This document shows, one piece after another, positions 1-8,977 of a DNA stretch of 64,000 nucleotides (within the stretch, counting starts at the first letter, position 1; every line of letters begins with the position of its first letter). The notes below the pieces were generated by a model. It had not been told where the DNA came from. It searched no databases and saw only the letters and a list, made by a program, of their open reading frames with translations. Location of the stretch: NCBI RefSeq assembly GCF_014884385.1, contig NZ_WKFH01000003.1, forward strand, positions 558,001 to 622,000, given 5' to 3'. Origin of the DNA: Phycobacter azelaicus (lineage in GTDB: Bacteria; Pseudomonadota; Alphaproteobacteria; Rhodobacterales; Rhodobacteraceae). Made by a program: the position numbers and the translations under genes.

Positions 1-10
1 CAGGACTAGC

Positions 11-38
11 CTGATCGTAATAGCAAAAATACGATCAG
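11..38. promoter_or_regulatory. Inverted repeat over the leader of the peptide ABC operon
   Basis: A perfect 9-bp inverted repeat (CTGATCGTA, 10-nt spacer, TACGATCAG) ends at the first base of the GGGAG ribosome binding site that serves the ATG at 49. It could be the operator of a dimeric repressor, with spacing near one helical turn per half-site. It could also be an RNA hairpin next to the ribosome binding site. The sequence alone does not decide; the promoter lies outside the window. Confidence 0.5.
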
Positions 39-48
39 GGAGATCCAG

Positions 49-1605
49 ATGAAACTCATGTCACGCCTCTTTGGCGCGGCGGCTTTTGCCGCACTGTCCT
101 CTACCGCCCTGCCCGCCTTTGCAGACGGCGGTACGCTGGTCATCGCCTCAACCCAGGTGCCCCGCCACCTGAACGGCGCGGTGCAGTCAGGCATCGCAAC
201 CGCCGTTCCCTCAACCCAGATCTTTGCCTCGCCGCTGCGCTATGACGAGAACTGGGAGCCGCAGCCCTATCTCGCCAAAAGCTGGGAAGTCTCACCCGAC
301 GGCCTGACCGTCACGCTTAACCTCGTTGATAACGCCACCTTCCATGATGGGGAAGCCGTGACATCGGAAGACGTCGCCTATTCCATCATGACCACCAAGG
401 CGAACCACCCGTTCAAATCCATGTTCGCCCCGGTGGAAAGCATCAACACTCCAGATGCGCACACGGTCGTGATCAACCTAAGCAGCCCACACCCGGCGCT
501 TTTGTTGGCGCTGTCCCCGGCGCTGGCGCCGGTTCTGCCCAAGCATGTGTTCGACGATGGGCAGGACATCAAGTCCCACCCTATGAACGCAACCCCGGTA
601 GGCTCTGGCCCGTTCATGCTGGAAGAGTTCAAACCGGGAGAGGCGATTGTCCTCAAGAAGAACCCGAATTTCTTCCTCGAAGGGCGCCCCAAGCTGGATG
701 AGATCATCGTCCGCATCATCAAGGACCCGTCAGCCCTGTTGATCGCGATGGAAAATAGCGAAGCGGACATGTACCCCTTCATGGCCGGCAGCCAGGAAAT
801 CCGCCGTCTGGAAAAGGCCGATCACCTGACCGTCACCGCTGATGGCTATGCCGCCGTGGGCCCGATCAACTGGCTGGCGTTCAACACCGCCTCTCCGAAG
901 CTCAGCGATGTGCGCGTGCGTCAGGCCATCGCCTATGCGGTGGATCGTAACTTTATCACCAAGGCACTCCACCGGGGCGTTTCCGCCCCCCAGCGCGGAC
1001 CAATCATCGAAGGCTCTCCGTTCTTTGATGCAAGCATCCCCGCCTATGACACCGATCTAGACAAGGCGAAGGCGCTGATGGCCGAGGCGGGCTTTGCCGA
1101 TGGCATGGAGTTGACCATCGACTACATTCCCGGCCCCAAGGAGCAGCAGCAATCCATTGCCGAATACATGAAGTCGCAACTCAAAAAGATCGGCATCGAC
1201 GTGACCGTGCGCGCCGCGCCGGATTTCCCGACCTGGGCGGGGCGCGTTGGCGGGCATGACTTTGAACTGTCCATGGATATCGTGTTCAACTGGGGCGATC
1301 CGGTGATCGGCGTGCACCGCACCTACCTCAGCGACAATATCCGTCAGGGCGTGATCTGGTCGAACACCCAGCAATACGCCAATGACAAGGTGGACACGCT
1401 GCTGAATGCGGCAGCCATTGAGATCGACCCGGAAAAGCGCAAGGCGCTTTACTCCGAATTCCAGCAGATCGTGGCCACAGACCTGCCGGTCTACTGGATC
1501 AACGCCCTGCCCTACCACACCGCCTATGATGCAAAGCTGCAGAATGTACCCACCGGCATCTGGGGCTCAATGCATCCGCTGGATACGGTCTCATGGGGCG
1601 AGTGA
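49..1605 (+). CDS. ABC transporter substrate-binding protein, family 5 (peptide/nickel type)
   Basis: This is the periplasmic solute receptor of a dipeptide/oligopeptide-type ABC importer. The 518-residue protein starts with a signal peptide (basic start, hydrophobic core, AFA cleavage near residue 25). It carries typical SBP family 5 features: an early PYLAKSWEVSPDG segment, then FHDGEAVTSEDV, then a C-terminal region with DLPVYWI. The ATG at 49 follows GGGAG at a good distance. It leads an operon with two permeases and two ATPases. Family 5 receptors bind peptides, glutathione, opines, nickel or sugars, so the ligand cannot be named. The neighbouring aromatic monooxygenase is convergent and need not be related. 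Confidence 0.9.
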   Translation: MKLMSRLFGAAAFAALSSTALPAFADGGTLVIASTQVPRHLNGAVQSGIATAVPSTQIFASPLRYDENWEPQPYLAKSWEVSPDGLTVTLNLVDNATFHDGEAVTSEDVAYSIMTTKANHPFKSMFAPVESINTPDAHTVVINLSSPHPALLLALSPALAPVLPKHVFDDGQDIKSHPMNATPVGSGPFMLEEFKPGEAIVLKKNPNFFLEGRPKLDEIIVRIIKDPSALLIAMENSEADMYPFMAGSQEIRRLEKADHLTVTADGYAAVGPINWLAFNTASPKLSDVRVRQAIAYAVDRNFITKALHRGVSAPQRGPIIEGSPFFDASIPAYDTDLDKAKALMAEAGFADGMELTIDYIPGPKEQQQSIAEYMKSQLKKIGIDVTVRAAPDFPTWAGRVGGHDFELSMDIVFNWGDPVIGVHRTYLSDNIRQGVIWSNTQQYANDKVDTLLNAAAIEIDPEKRKALYSEFQQIVATDLPVYWINALPYHTAYDAKLQNVPTGIWGSMHPLDTVSWGE

Positions 1606-1631
1606 ACGTGTGATCCTATACCCAAACACGA

Positions 1632-1665
1632 CGGGCGCCGCCATTCTGGCGCCCGGCTTTTCCCT
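1632..1665 (+). terminator. Intercistronic terminator/attenuator
   Basis: CGGGCGCC and GGCGCCCG form a perfect 8-bp GC stem with an 8-nt loop, followed by a T-rich run (GCTTTTCCCTTT). It lies in the 77-bp gap between the receptor gene and the first permease. Partial termination or 3' end protection here would give more receptor than membrane components, a common arrangement in ABC importer operons. The role is inferred. Confidence 0.6.
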
Positions 1666-1682
1666 TTGATCTGGACCACTTA

Positions 1683-2660
1683 ATGAAGGCTTCATTTTTA
1701 ATACGGCGGATCGGCTACGGGCTGCTTTTGATGCTGGGCGTCGTGGTGCTGAACTTCCTGCTGATCCGGCTCGCTCCAGGAGATCCGGCCGTGGTCATCG
1801 CCGGAGAGATGGGCGGCGCAACCGAGGAGATGCTGGAGAGCATCCGCGAGGAATACGGCCTCAACAAACCTCTGATCGTGCAGCTCGGGATCTATGTTGG
1901 CAATGTGGCGACCGGGGACCTTGGCGAGAGCTTCTTCTTCAACCAGCCCGTCGCCACCCTGATCGCCCAGCGCATCCTGCCGACCATCCTTTTGGTGGTC
2001 ACTGCGCAGGTGCTCTCAATAGCGATCGGCGTCTTTCTGGGGGTCCTGGCGGCGCGCAAACCGAACGGGGTGATGAGCGCCTTCGTGTCGATCTTTGCCA
2101 CCATCGGCTATGCGGTGCCTGTGTTCTGGACCGGCATTATGCTGATCATCCTCTTCGCCAGCGTCCTGCCGATCTTTCCTGTCGAAGGCATGCAATCGGT
2201 GAAACTGCGTGATGCGAACCTGTTTGTGCAGATGCTGGATATCCTCCACCACCTGATCCTGCCAGCCTTTACGCTTGCGATCATCTACCTGGCGCAATAC
2301 GCGCGGCTGTCGCGCGCCTCAATGCTCGAGGTTCTGGGGTCTGACTACATACGTACCGCCAAGGCCAAAGGCGCCTCAGAGCGCTCCATCCTGTTCAAGC
2401 ACGCCCTGCGCAATGCGGCATTGCCGATACTGACGGTCGCGGGGCTGCAATTTGGCAACCTCATCTCGGGCGCACTGCTCGTCGAAACGGTCTTCAACTG
2501 GCCGGGCATGGGGCGACTGGCCTTTGATTCCATCCTGCGGCGCGACTATCCGACCATAATGGGCGTTCTGTTCTTTGCCAGCGCCATGGTGGTGATCGCA
2601 AACATCCTGACAGACATGAGCTACCGGCTCGCCGATCCGCGATTAAGGGGCAAAGGCTGA
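1683..2660 (+). CDS. Peptide-type ABC transporter permease (DppB-like)
   Basis: This is an inner-membrane permease subunit of 325 residues, normal for the DppB/OppB family. It has an N-terminal membrane helix (about residues 9-30) and the family LIRLAPGDPA motif just after it. A block of membrane helices follows, and the EAA-type coupling loop (GASERSILFKHALRNAALP) lies near residue 230. It forms the heterodimeric channel with the next gene, whose ATG overlaps this stop codon by one base, so translation is probably coupled. The ATG at 1683 has only a weak Shine-Dalgarno sequence. Confidence 0.9.
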   Translation: MKASFLIRRIGYGLLLMLGVVVLNFLLIRLAPGDPAVVIAGEMGGATEEMLESIREEYGLNKPLIVQLGIYVGNVATGDLGESFFFNQPVATLIAQRILPTILLVVTAQVLSIAIGVFLGVLAARKPNGVMSAFVSIFATIGYAVPVFWTGIMLIILFASVLPIFPVEGMQSVKLRDANLFVQMLDILHHLILPAFTLAIIYLAQYARLSRASMLEVLGSDYIRTAKAKGASERSILFKHALRNAALPILTVAGLQFGNLISGALLVETVFNWPGMGRLAFDSILRRDYPTIMGVLFFASAMVVIANILTDMSYRLADPRLRGKG

Positions 2661-3547
2661 TGACCAACGAAATCTCACCGCAGCAAGTGACCGCCTACAA
2701 GGCCGAAAGCCCCGCCCTGGAAGCCTGGCGCATGTTCCGTCGCAATATCCCGGCCCTGGTCGGGGTGGTCCTGCTGACGGTCATCATCCTGGCCACGCTA
2801 TATGGCACCTTCTTTTACAGTGGCGATCCCTTCGATATCGTCTGGGCCCCGCATGAGCCACCCGGCGTAGCGCCCGAGTTCCCACTCGGAACCGACTACC
2901 TTGGCCGCGATATCATCGCGGGCATGCTGACCGGCGGAGGGCCAACCCTTGCCGTAGGCGCCGTGGCGGCCGCGATCACCATGGTGATCGGGATCGCCAT
3001 GGGCGCCTTGTCCGGATACTATGGCGGCTGGGTCGACAATCTGTTGATGCGGGTGACCGAGTTCTTCCAGGTGCTGCCTGCGCTTTTGTTCGCCATGGTG
3101 CTGGTGACGTTGCTGTCGCCAAGCCTGTTCACCATCGCCTTTGCCATCGGAGTGGTCAGCTGGCCGCAGACCGCGCGCCTGACACGGGCCGAGTTCATGA
3201 AGATCAAGAACCTCGAATATGTGACCGCCGCCCGCGCCATCGGCGCAAAGGACAAGCGGATTATCTGGACCGTGATCCTGCCCAACGCCCTGCCACCGCT
3301 GATCGTCTCCGCCACGCTCACCGTCGGCGTCGCCATCCTGTTCGAAGCGGGTCTCAGCTTCCTTGGTCTTGGCGATCCCAACGTGATGAGCTGGGGCCTG
3401 ATGATCGGCGCCAACCGGGAGTACATCCTCGATGCCTGGTGGCCGGTGACCTTTCCGGGGCTGGCCATCTTCTTCACCGTCTTTGCCGTGAGCCTGATCG
3501 GAGACGGGCTGAACGATGCCTTCAACCCGAAACTGAGGGAACGATGA
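2660..3547 (+). CDS. Peptide-type ABC transporter permease (DppC-like)
   Basis: This is the second permease subunit, 295 residues, matching the DppC/OppC family. An N-terminal cytoplasmic stretch and first helix (about 30-55) precede the family LGTDYLGRDI motif near residue 80. The membrane block follows, with an EAA loop (GAKDKRIIWTVILPNALPP) in the second half and an ending of the NDAFNPKLRER type. The start overlaps the upstream stop (TGATG) and its stop overlaps the next ATG (ATGA), consistent with one transcript and coupled translation. Confidence 0.92.
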   Translation: MTNEISPQQVTAYKAESPALEAWRMFRRNIPALVGVVLLTVIILATLYGTFFYSGDPFDIVWAPHEPPGVAPEFPLGTDYLGRDIIAGMLTGGGPTLAVGAVAAAITMVIGIAMGALSGYYGGWVDNLLMRVTEFFQVLPALLFAMVLVTLLSPSLFTIAFAIGVVSWPQTARLTRAEFMKIKNLEYVTAARAIGAKDKRIIWTVILPNALPPLIVSATLTVGVAILFEAGLSFLGLGDPNVMSWGLMIGANREYILDAWWPVTFPGLAIFFTVFAVSLIGDGLNDAFNPKLRER

Positions 3548-4524
3548 CCCATCTCTTGCAGATCGAGGACCTGCGGGTCACCTTCAACACCCGCTACGGC
3601 GAGGTGACAGCGCTGGATGGCATTTCCATGCAGGTACGAGAGGGCGAGACACTGGGCGTGGTCGGCGAAAGCGGCTGTGGCAAGTCCATCACCGCCCTGT
3701 CGGTCATGGGTTTGATCCCCACGCCACCGGGCCGCATCGCCGGTGGCGCCATCCGGCTGAATGGCGAGGATCTGACCCGGGCCAGCGAGGCCCGCATGCG
3801 GGAACTGCGCGGCGCAGAAATGGCGATGATCTTTCAGGAGCCGATGACCTCGCCCAACCCGGTCTTCACCGTCGGGGATCAGATCGCCGAGGCGATCATG
3901 CTGCACCAGAATGTGAGCCGCGATCAGGCCTTCCGCGATGCCATTGCCCTGCTCGACCGAGTCGGCATTCCGTCACCCGACACCCGCGCGCGGGACTATC
4001 CACACCAGCTTTCGGGTGGCATGCGCCAGCGGGTGATGATTGCCATGGCCGTCAGCTGTCGCCCCAAGGTACTTATCGCAGATGAGCCCACCACGGCGCT
4101 GGACGTGACCGTGCAGGCCCAGATCTTTGACCTTTTGAACGAGATCCAGCGCGATTTCGGCTCTGCAATTATTCTGATCACCCACGACATGGGCGCGATC
4201 AGTGAAATGGCGGACCGCGTCGCGGTGATGTATGCGGGCCGCGTAATCGAGGAAGCCCGCGCCGACGACGTGCTGGACTATCCGCAACACCCTTACTCCC
4301 GTGGACTGATCTCGTGCATTCCGGCACTCGGCAAAGGTGAAATGCAGGATACCCTTGCGGAAATACCTGGTGTGGTGCCGCCCTTGCACCTGCTCGGCGC
4401 GGGCTGCGCCTTTGCCGACCGCTGCAGCCACCGACAGATGCGCTGTGACACCGAACAGCCGCGATTGATCGCCCATGGGCACCACCCCGCGGCCTGTCAC
4501 GCGGTCGAGGAGGGCCGGATATGA
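3544..4524 (+). CDS. Peptide-type ABC transporter ATP-binding protein (DppD-like)
   Basis: This is a cytoplasmic ATPase of 326 residues that powers the importer. Walker A is GESGCGKS at residues 41-48, the Q-loop lies at FQEP, the signature LSGGM at 156-160 and Walker B VLIADEP at 176-182. The oligopeptide-transporter C-terminal extension with paired cysteines (GCAFADRC) is present. The ATG at 3544 overlaps the DppC-like stop as ATGA and gives normal family length. An upstream in-frame start at 3439 would lie inside the permease gene and was rejected. The stop overlaps the next ATG. Confidence 0.92.
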   Translation: MTHLLQIEDLRVTFNTRYGEVTALDGISMQVREGETLGVVGESGCGKSITALSVMGLIPTPPGRIAGGAIRLNGEDLTRASEARMRELRGAEMAMIFQEPMTSPNPVFTVGDQIAEAIMLHQNVSRDQAFRDAIALLDRVGIPSPDTRARDYPHQLSGGMRQRVMIAMAVSCRPKVLIADEPTTALDVTVQAQIFDLLNEIQRDFGSAIILITHDMGAISEMADRVAVMYAGRVIEEARADDVLDYPQHPYSRGLISCIPALGKGEMQDTLAEIPGVVPPLHLLGAGCAFADRCSHRQMRCDTEQPRLIAHGHHPAACHAVEEGRI

Positions 4525-5495
4525 GCGCGCTCTTGGACGTGCGGAACCTGAAGGTCCGCTTTGCCCTCCCCAAACCCTCGCTCTTTGCGCCGCACCCCTT
4601 CCTCGAGGCGGTTCGCGGTGTCTCATTCACACTGGAGAAAGGCCGCGCCCTTGGCATTGTCGGCGAAAGCGGGTCGGGCAAGACCACCGCGGCCATGGCA
4701 ACGATCCGGCTGGTTCCTGCTGCGGGCGGCGAGATCCTGTTCGAAGGCGAAGATCTTCTCCCGCTTGATGACGAGGCCATGCGGGCGCGGCGGCGGGATA
4801 TTCAGCTGATCTTTCAGGATCCCTATTCCTCGCTCAACCCGCGCGCCCGGGTGGTCGATATCGTCCGTGAGCCGATGGACCTGATGGGTATTGGCGACGC
4901 CGCCAGCCGTCTTGAGCGGGTGAAGGAACTGTTCGAACTGGTCGGCTTGCGCCCCGATCAACTGAACCTCTTTCCGCATCAGTTTTCTGGCGGGCAGCGG
5001 CAAAGGATATCCATCGCACGCGCTCTGACCACCAACCCCAAGCTTTTGGTCTGTGACGAACCGGTCAGCGCGCTGGATGTGGCCATTCAGGCGCAGATCC
5101 TGAACCTGCTGGCACGGCTGAAACGTGAACTCGGACTCTCCTACCTCTTCATCAGTCATGACCTTGGCGTGGTGCGGCACCTATGCGACGACGTGGCGGT
5201 GATGTACCTTGGGCAGATTGTCGAGCAGGCCAGTCGCGAGGATTTGTTCGACAGTCCCAAACATCCCTACACGCAGGCACTGCTGGCGGCGGCGCCGTCA
5301 CTGGTACGGCGGAAATCAAAGGGCTACGTGCGCCCCTTGAAACTGTCGGGCGATCCACCCAGTCCGATCAATCCGCCTAAGGGCTGCGCCTTCGTTGACC
5401 GTTGCCCCATGGCGCAGGAGATCTGCCGCCAGGAGCAACCGGTTCTAAAGGCCTGCGGTGCCAGCCAAGTGGCCTGTCACTTTGCCGCCACCTGA
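4521..5495 (+). CDS. Peptide-type ABC transporter ATP-binding protein (DppF-like)
   Basis: This second ATPase (324 residues) pairs with the preceding one. Walker A is GESGSGKT at residues 48-55. The signature FSGGQRQRI and Walker B LLVCDEP lie in the second half, and the C-terminal cysteine motif is GCAFVDRC. The ATG overlaps the upstream stop by four bases, which completes the five-gene operon. Its last 19 bases overlap the 3' end of the convergent flavin monooxygenase gene. No terminator is visible between the two. Confidence 0.92.
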   Translation: MSALLDVRNLKVRFALPKPSLFAPHPFLEAVRGVSFTLEKGRALGIVGESGSGKTTAAMATIRLVPAAGGEILFEGEDLLPLDDEAMRARRRDIQLIFQDPYSSLNPRARVVDIVREPMDLMGIGDAASRLERVKELFELVGLRPDQLNLFPHQFSGGQRQRISIARALTTNPKLLVCDEPVSALDVAIQAQILNLLARLKRELGLSYLFISHDLGVVRHLCDDVAVMYLGQIVEQASREDLFDSPKHPYTQALLAAAPSLVRRKSKGYVRPLKLSGDPPSPINPPKGCAFVDRCPMAQEICRQEQPVLKACGASQVACHFAAT

Positions 5496-7420
5496 GCGCT
5501 GCGCAGATCACTGCACGGGATCATGAAGCCGTCAAAGAATTGGCTGAGTTGCTCATGGGCATCCAGCGGCAGCACCTGGGCCACATGCTGGTCCGGGCGC
5601 ACCAGAACCATGCAGCCTTGCTTGCGGTCAATGCCGCGCATGTCAAAGATGTCCTGACCTGATTTCAGATCCGGGCAGAACACCTTCTCATAATCGCGCA
5701 AGCCATAGCGGCCTTTGAGCGGACGCAACAGCTCAGGCATGTCGCCCGGTGTCAGGCTGCGGAAGTCCTGCTGCAGCACTGCGCGCAGATCAAGGACTGC
5801 GTCGATGTCGGCATCCGCTGGCGTGTAGCGACGCAGCGGCGATGCGGCATTCGTTTCCAGGAACTGACACAAGGCATGAAGAGCGCCACCTTCGCCGCCG
5901 CGATCATCTGCACCCGCAAAGGCAAAGAGCCGCCACCTCCCGTCGGCCCGCACCACGTGGCCCAGATGCATGGGGCGCGCGTCAGGCAGCCGGATGACCG
6001 GTGCCGAGTGGAACCGCATGCCAAGCGGCAAACCGGTCGCCAGCGCCTGATGGGTATCCTCACCAATCAGAACCGAGGGCGCGTATTGAATAGCCGTGCC
6101 CGCGGTGAACCGCCCGTGCTGCACAAAATACTTCTGGAACTCCTCGGGATCGACCCCGTCCTCGTTGTCCTCTGATTTGGGTTTCGCGCTGAACATGCGG
6201 GCAAATTCGCGGTCGAAATCGATCAGCATCTTTGCCACCCCCTGCCGCTCGGCAGAGTAGCTGTGCAGTATTTCGGGCACGGCCTGTTCGCGCAGCACGG
6301 CGGCCAGTTTCCAGCCCAGATTGAAACCGTCACGCATGGAGACATTCATGCCCTGCCCCGCCTTGGGGCTGTGGGTGTGACAAGCATCGCCTGCGATGAA
6401 AACATGCGGCAGTTGATGGTCGATATTCTCGGCCGGGACATCGTCGAATTTGTCGCACAGCCGCTGGCCGATCTCATAGACCGACCACCATGCGGTTTCT
6501 TTAACGTCCAGCGTGTAGGGATGAAGGATCCGCTGGGCCGCAGCGATCAGTTTATCGAGGGTGATGTTGCGGCTGGCGACCCGTTCATCCGCCTTGAGCT
6601 TGTCCAGTTCGATATAGAGCCGCACCATGTAGCCGCCCTCGCGCGGGATCACCAGGAGATTGCCCTCTTCCGCCGAATGCACGGTGGCCTTCATGCGGAT
6701 ATCAGGAAAGTCGGTGATGGCCAGCACATCCATCACGCCCCAGGCCTGATTGGCGGAATCCCCGGTCAGCCTGCGCCCGATTGCCTCGCGCACGCGGCTG
6801 CGCGCGCCATCGCAGCCCACCACATATTTGGCCCTGAGTTCGTGCGTTTCACCCTCATGGCCTTCATCGGTGCGTTCCAGAGTGACGGAGACGGGATACT
6901 CCGCGCCCTGCTCCACAGTCAGATCCTTGATGCGGTGATTGTACCAGGGCTCCAAACCGGTCGGCGAATTGCGCATGGTTTCCAGGAAAAAATCATGCAC
7001 CCGTGCCTGGTTGAGGATTACATGGGGGAACTCCGACAGCCCGTCTTCGGTATCCTGGATGCGGCCGCTGCGGGTGATCTTGGACGGATCCTCTGCATCC
7101 GGGCGCCAGAAGGTGGTCTCATTGACCCAATAGGCTTCTTTCAGAACTTTTTCGCTGAACCCGAAGGCTTCGAACATCTCCATCGAGCGGCAGGCGATAC
7201 CATCCGCCTGACCGATCTCAAGAGGGCTGGATTTCTGCTCTACGATCCCAGTGCGGATGTCCGGGAATGCCGCAAGCTGGCTGGCCAGAACAAGCCCGGT
7301 TGGACCGCTTCCGACTATCAGAACATCCAGCTCATCGGGCAAGGTCCCTGCATCAGCCAGACCTGCCTTTGGTGAAACTGCCGGATCACCGGGGCGAAAA
7401 CCATTCAGATGATATTGCAT
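5477..7420 (-). CDS. FAD-dependent aromatic monooxygenase (phenol 2-monooxygenase / 3-hydroxybenzoate 4-monooxygenase type)
   Basis: This is a flavoprotein hydroxylase of 647 residues that should use NAD(P)H and O2 to hydroxylate a phenolic ring. The Rossmann fingerprint GSGPTG is at residues 37-42, a DG motif (VVGCDGARSRVR) lies mid-protein and the FAD motif GDACHTHSPKAGQG follows. A long C-terminal thioredoxin-like region is typical of phenol hydroxylase and MobA-type enzymes and absent from the shorter PobA class. I chose the ATG at 7420 because GGAGGG lies just upstream; a start at 7456 adds 12 unsupported residues. Class is secure, substrate is not. Confidence 0.85.
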   Translation of the reverse strand: MQYHLNGFRPGDPAVSPKAGLADAGTLPDELDVLIVGSGPTGLVLASQLAAFPDIRTGIVEQKSSPLEIGQADGIACRSMEMFEAFGFSEKVLKEAYWVNETTFWRPDAEDPSKITRSGRIQDTEDGLSEFPHVILNQARVHDFFLETMRNSPTGLEPWYNHRIKDLTVEQGAEYPVSVTLERTDEGHEGETHELRAKYVVGCDGARSRVREAIGRRLTGDSANQAWGVMDVLAITDFPDIRMKATVHSAEEGNLLVIPREGGYMVRLYIELDKLKADERVASRNITLDKLIAAAQRILHPYTLDVKETAWWSVYEIGQRLCDKFDDVPAENIDHQLPHVFIAGDACHTHSPKAGQGMNVSMRDGFNLGWKLAAVLREQAVPEILHSYSAERQGVAKMLIDFDREFARMFSAKPKSEDNEDGVDPEEFQKYFVQHGRFTAGTAIQYAPSVLIGEDTHQALATGLPLGMRFHSAPVIRLPDARPMHLGHVVRADGRWRLFAFAGADDRGGEGGALHALCQFLETNAASPLRRYTPADADIDAVLDLRAVLQQDFRSLTPGDMPELLRPLKGRYGLRDYEKVFCPDLKSGQDIFDMRGIDRKQGCMVLVRPDQHVAQVLPLDAHEQLSQFFDGFMIPCSDLRSAQVAAK

Positions 7421-7448
7421 GCGTTCTCCCTCCGCGGCGCGCCATTTA

Positions 7449-7506
7449 ATAAGCATACTTATGTAATCAGCACCTCAGGGTCAATAGAAATTCATATGCA
7501 TACTTA
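7449..7506. promoter_or_regulatory. Repeated GCATACTTA sites upstream of the monooxygenase
   Basis: The AT-rich region in front of the monooxygenase holds ATAAGCATACTTAT (7449-7462, palindromic ATAAG/CTTAT arms). The core GCATACTTA recurs 45 bp away at 7498-7506. Two copies of the same 9-mer in a 189-bp gap suggest binding sites for a dimeric regulator. No regulator gene is adjacent, so the protein is unknown. Confidence 0.45.
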
Positions 7507-7609
7507 CTTTTATAGGCGCAAAGCCGCCTCCAAGCGCCTATATTCGGACAAGGCACCATCCCTTTATTATTCTTTTTCAGGTTCTTATGAGGCACCCCGA
7601 AAGGCAGGC

Positions 7610-8056
7610 TTACCACCGCTTGAGCGCATCCTCATCTGCGTCCTTTGCGGCAACCCACTCCGCCTCTCCCCCTTTCAGGATTTCCTTCTTCCAAAAGGGG
7701 GCGCGGGACTTGAGGTAATCCATCAGGAATTCAGCCGCCTCAAAGGCGTCCTTGCGGTGGCGCGCAGCGGTCGCGACCATCATGATCCGATCACCCGGAA
7801 CCAGCCGTCCATGGCGATGGATCACCAGCGCATCGGCCAGATCCCAGCGGGTCATCGCCTCGGAGGCAATCTTCTCCAGCGCCTTTTGAGTCATCCCGGG
7901 GTAGTGCTCAATCTCCATCGCGGCCATCGCGCCAGTGTCGGCCTCGCGGACCACACCCGTGAAGGTGACAACCGCGCCTGCGCCATCGACCGCATCGGCA
8001 AAGGCTTCGGTCTCTGCTCCCAGATCGAATGGAGCCTCCTGAACCTTGATCCGCAT
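7610..8056 (-). CDS. moaE: Molybdopterin synthase catalytic subunit MoaE
   Basis: This is the large subunit of molybdopterin synthase, which adds the dithiolene sulfurs to cyclic pyranopterin monophosphate in molybdenum cofactor synthesis. The 148-residue protein has the family landmarks: FTGVVRE near residue 35, HRHGRL, VATAARHRKDAF in the middle, and a C-terminal APFWKKE segment with the conserved lysine. It follows moaD by 4 bp on the same strand, so the two subunits are co-translated in sequence. Confidence 0.94.
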   Translation of the reverse strand: MRIKVQEAPFDLGAETEAFADAVDGAGAVVTFTGVVREADTGAMAAMEIEHYPGMTQKALEKIASEAMTRWDLADALVIHRHGRLVPGDRIMMVATAARHRKDAFEAAEFLMDYLKSRAPFWKKEILKGGEAEWVAAKDADEDALKRW

Positions 8057-8060
8057 CGCC

Positions 8061-8306
8061 CTAGCCCCCGGTCATGGGCGGAAAGAAGGCAACCTCGCGC
8101 ACGCCCTTGAGGGAAGCATCGAAGTCGGAAAGCTCCTGATCGAGCGCCACGCGCAGCGCAGAAACATCGGCAAAAGCCGCCTCATAGCGTGGCTCACGAG
8201 CGCGCAATTCCTCGACCAGTTCCCTCACCGTGGCGGCAGAAGTATCAAGGGTTTCACGCGGCAGACCGATCCGCTCGCGCACCCAGGCGAAATACAGAAT
8301 GTCCAT
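8061..8306 (-). CDS. moaD: Molybdopterin synthase sulfur carrier subunit MoaD
   Basis: This is the small ubiquitin-fold subunit of molybdopterin synthase, 81 residues, ending in the Gly-Gly tail (TGG) that is thiocarboxylated to carry sulfur to MoaE. The early YFAWVRERIG segment is typical of alphaproteobacterial MoaD. The ATG overlaps the pgsA stop by one base (TGATG on the minus strand), giving a tight pgsA-moaD-moaE operon. Confidence 0.94.
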   Translation of the reverse strand: MDILYFAWVRERIGLPRETLDTSAATVRELVEELRAREPRYEAAFADVSALRVALDQELSDFDASLKGVREVAFFPPMTGG

Positions 8307-8977
8307 CAGCGGGTCTCCTTCAGATGAGGCAGGGCCTTTTTCAGATAGTCAATGCCAGTGATCAGCGTCAACGCCGCAGCAATCCACAAGAGCCACAGGC
8401 CAACCCGACCGGTCCAGACCATACCCTCGTACTTCCAGCGCAGGCCGACAGTATCCTCAACAGTACCGGATAACACGCCTTCAATCAGGGCATCATCCAT
8501 CCCGAAAGAAGACATCACCAGATAGTGTTCAAAAACACCCTGACAGAACAGCGCGGCAATGGCCGTCATCTGCGCTGTGGTCTTCCACTTGGCCAGTTGA
8601 GTGACCTTGAGCGTGCCTGCCGTGTCGCCAAGGTATTCCCGCAGGCCGGACACAAAGACCTCGCGAAACAGGATTACCGTCGCAGGCAGCACCAGCCAGG
8701 GGGCCCAGTGTTCTGCCGCATAGCCGACCAGGATCATCAGCGCGATCACCACCATGGCCTTGTCTGCGATGGGATCCAGCATGGCACCGATCTTGGTTTC
8801 CTGCTTCCAGGCCCGGGCCAGATAGCCGTCAAACCAGTCGGTCACAGCCGCCCCCACGAACAGCAAGAGCGCAAACCAATCCGCGAGCGGGCGGTGGAAG
8901 TAGAGGAACATGATGGCAAGACCGGGTGCAGCAAGCAGCCGCACAACAGTCAGGATATTCGGCAAGGTCCATATCAT
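8306..8977 (-). CDS. pgsA: CDP-diacylglycerol--glycerol-3-phosphate 3-phosphatidyltransferase
   Basis: This integral membrane enzyme makes phosphatidylglycerol phosphate, the first committed step to phosphatidylglycerol and cardiolipin. The 223-residue protein carries the CDP-alcohol phosphatidyltransferase signature in full: D50, G51, A54, R55, G64, D68 and D72. It starts MIWTLPNILT, as is usual in the family, and has several membrane helices. In many Rhodobacteraceae pgsA directly follows uvrC (family knowledge); here about 3 kb of other sequence separates them. Confidence 0.93.
   Translation of the reverse strand: MIWTLPNILTVVRLLAAPGLAIMFLYFHRPLADWFALLLFVGAAVTDWFDGYLARAWKQETKIGAMLDPIADKAMVVIALMILVGYAAEHWAPWLVLPATVILFREVFVSGLREYLGDTAGTLKVTQLAKWKTTAQMTAIAALFCQGVFEHYLVMSSFGMDDALIEGVLSGTVEDTVGLRWKYEGMVWTGRVGLWLLWIAAALTLITGIDYLKKALPHLKETR

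Noticed and set aside
6263..7375. 370-residue plus-strand ORF inside the monooxygenase gene
   Set aside because: It is the complement of a strongly supported flavoprotein gene; it has no ribosome binding site or domain and reflects high GC content.
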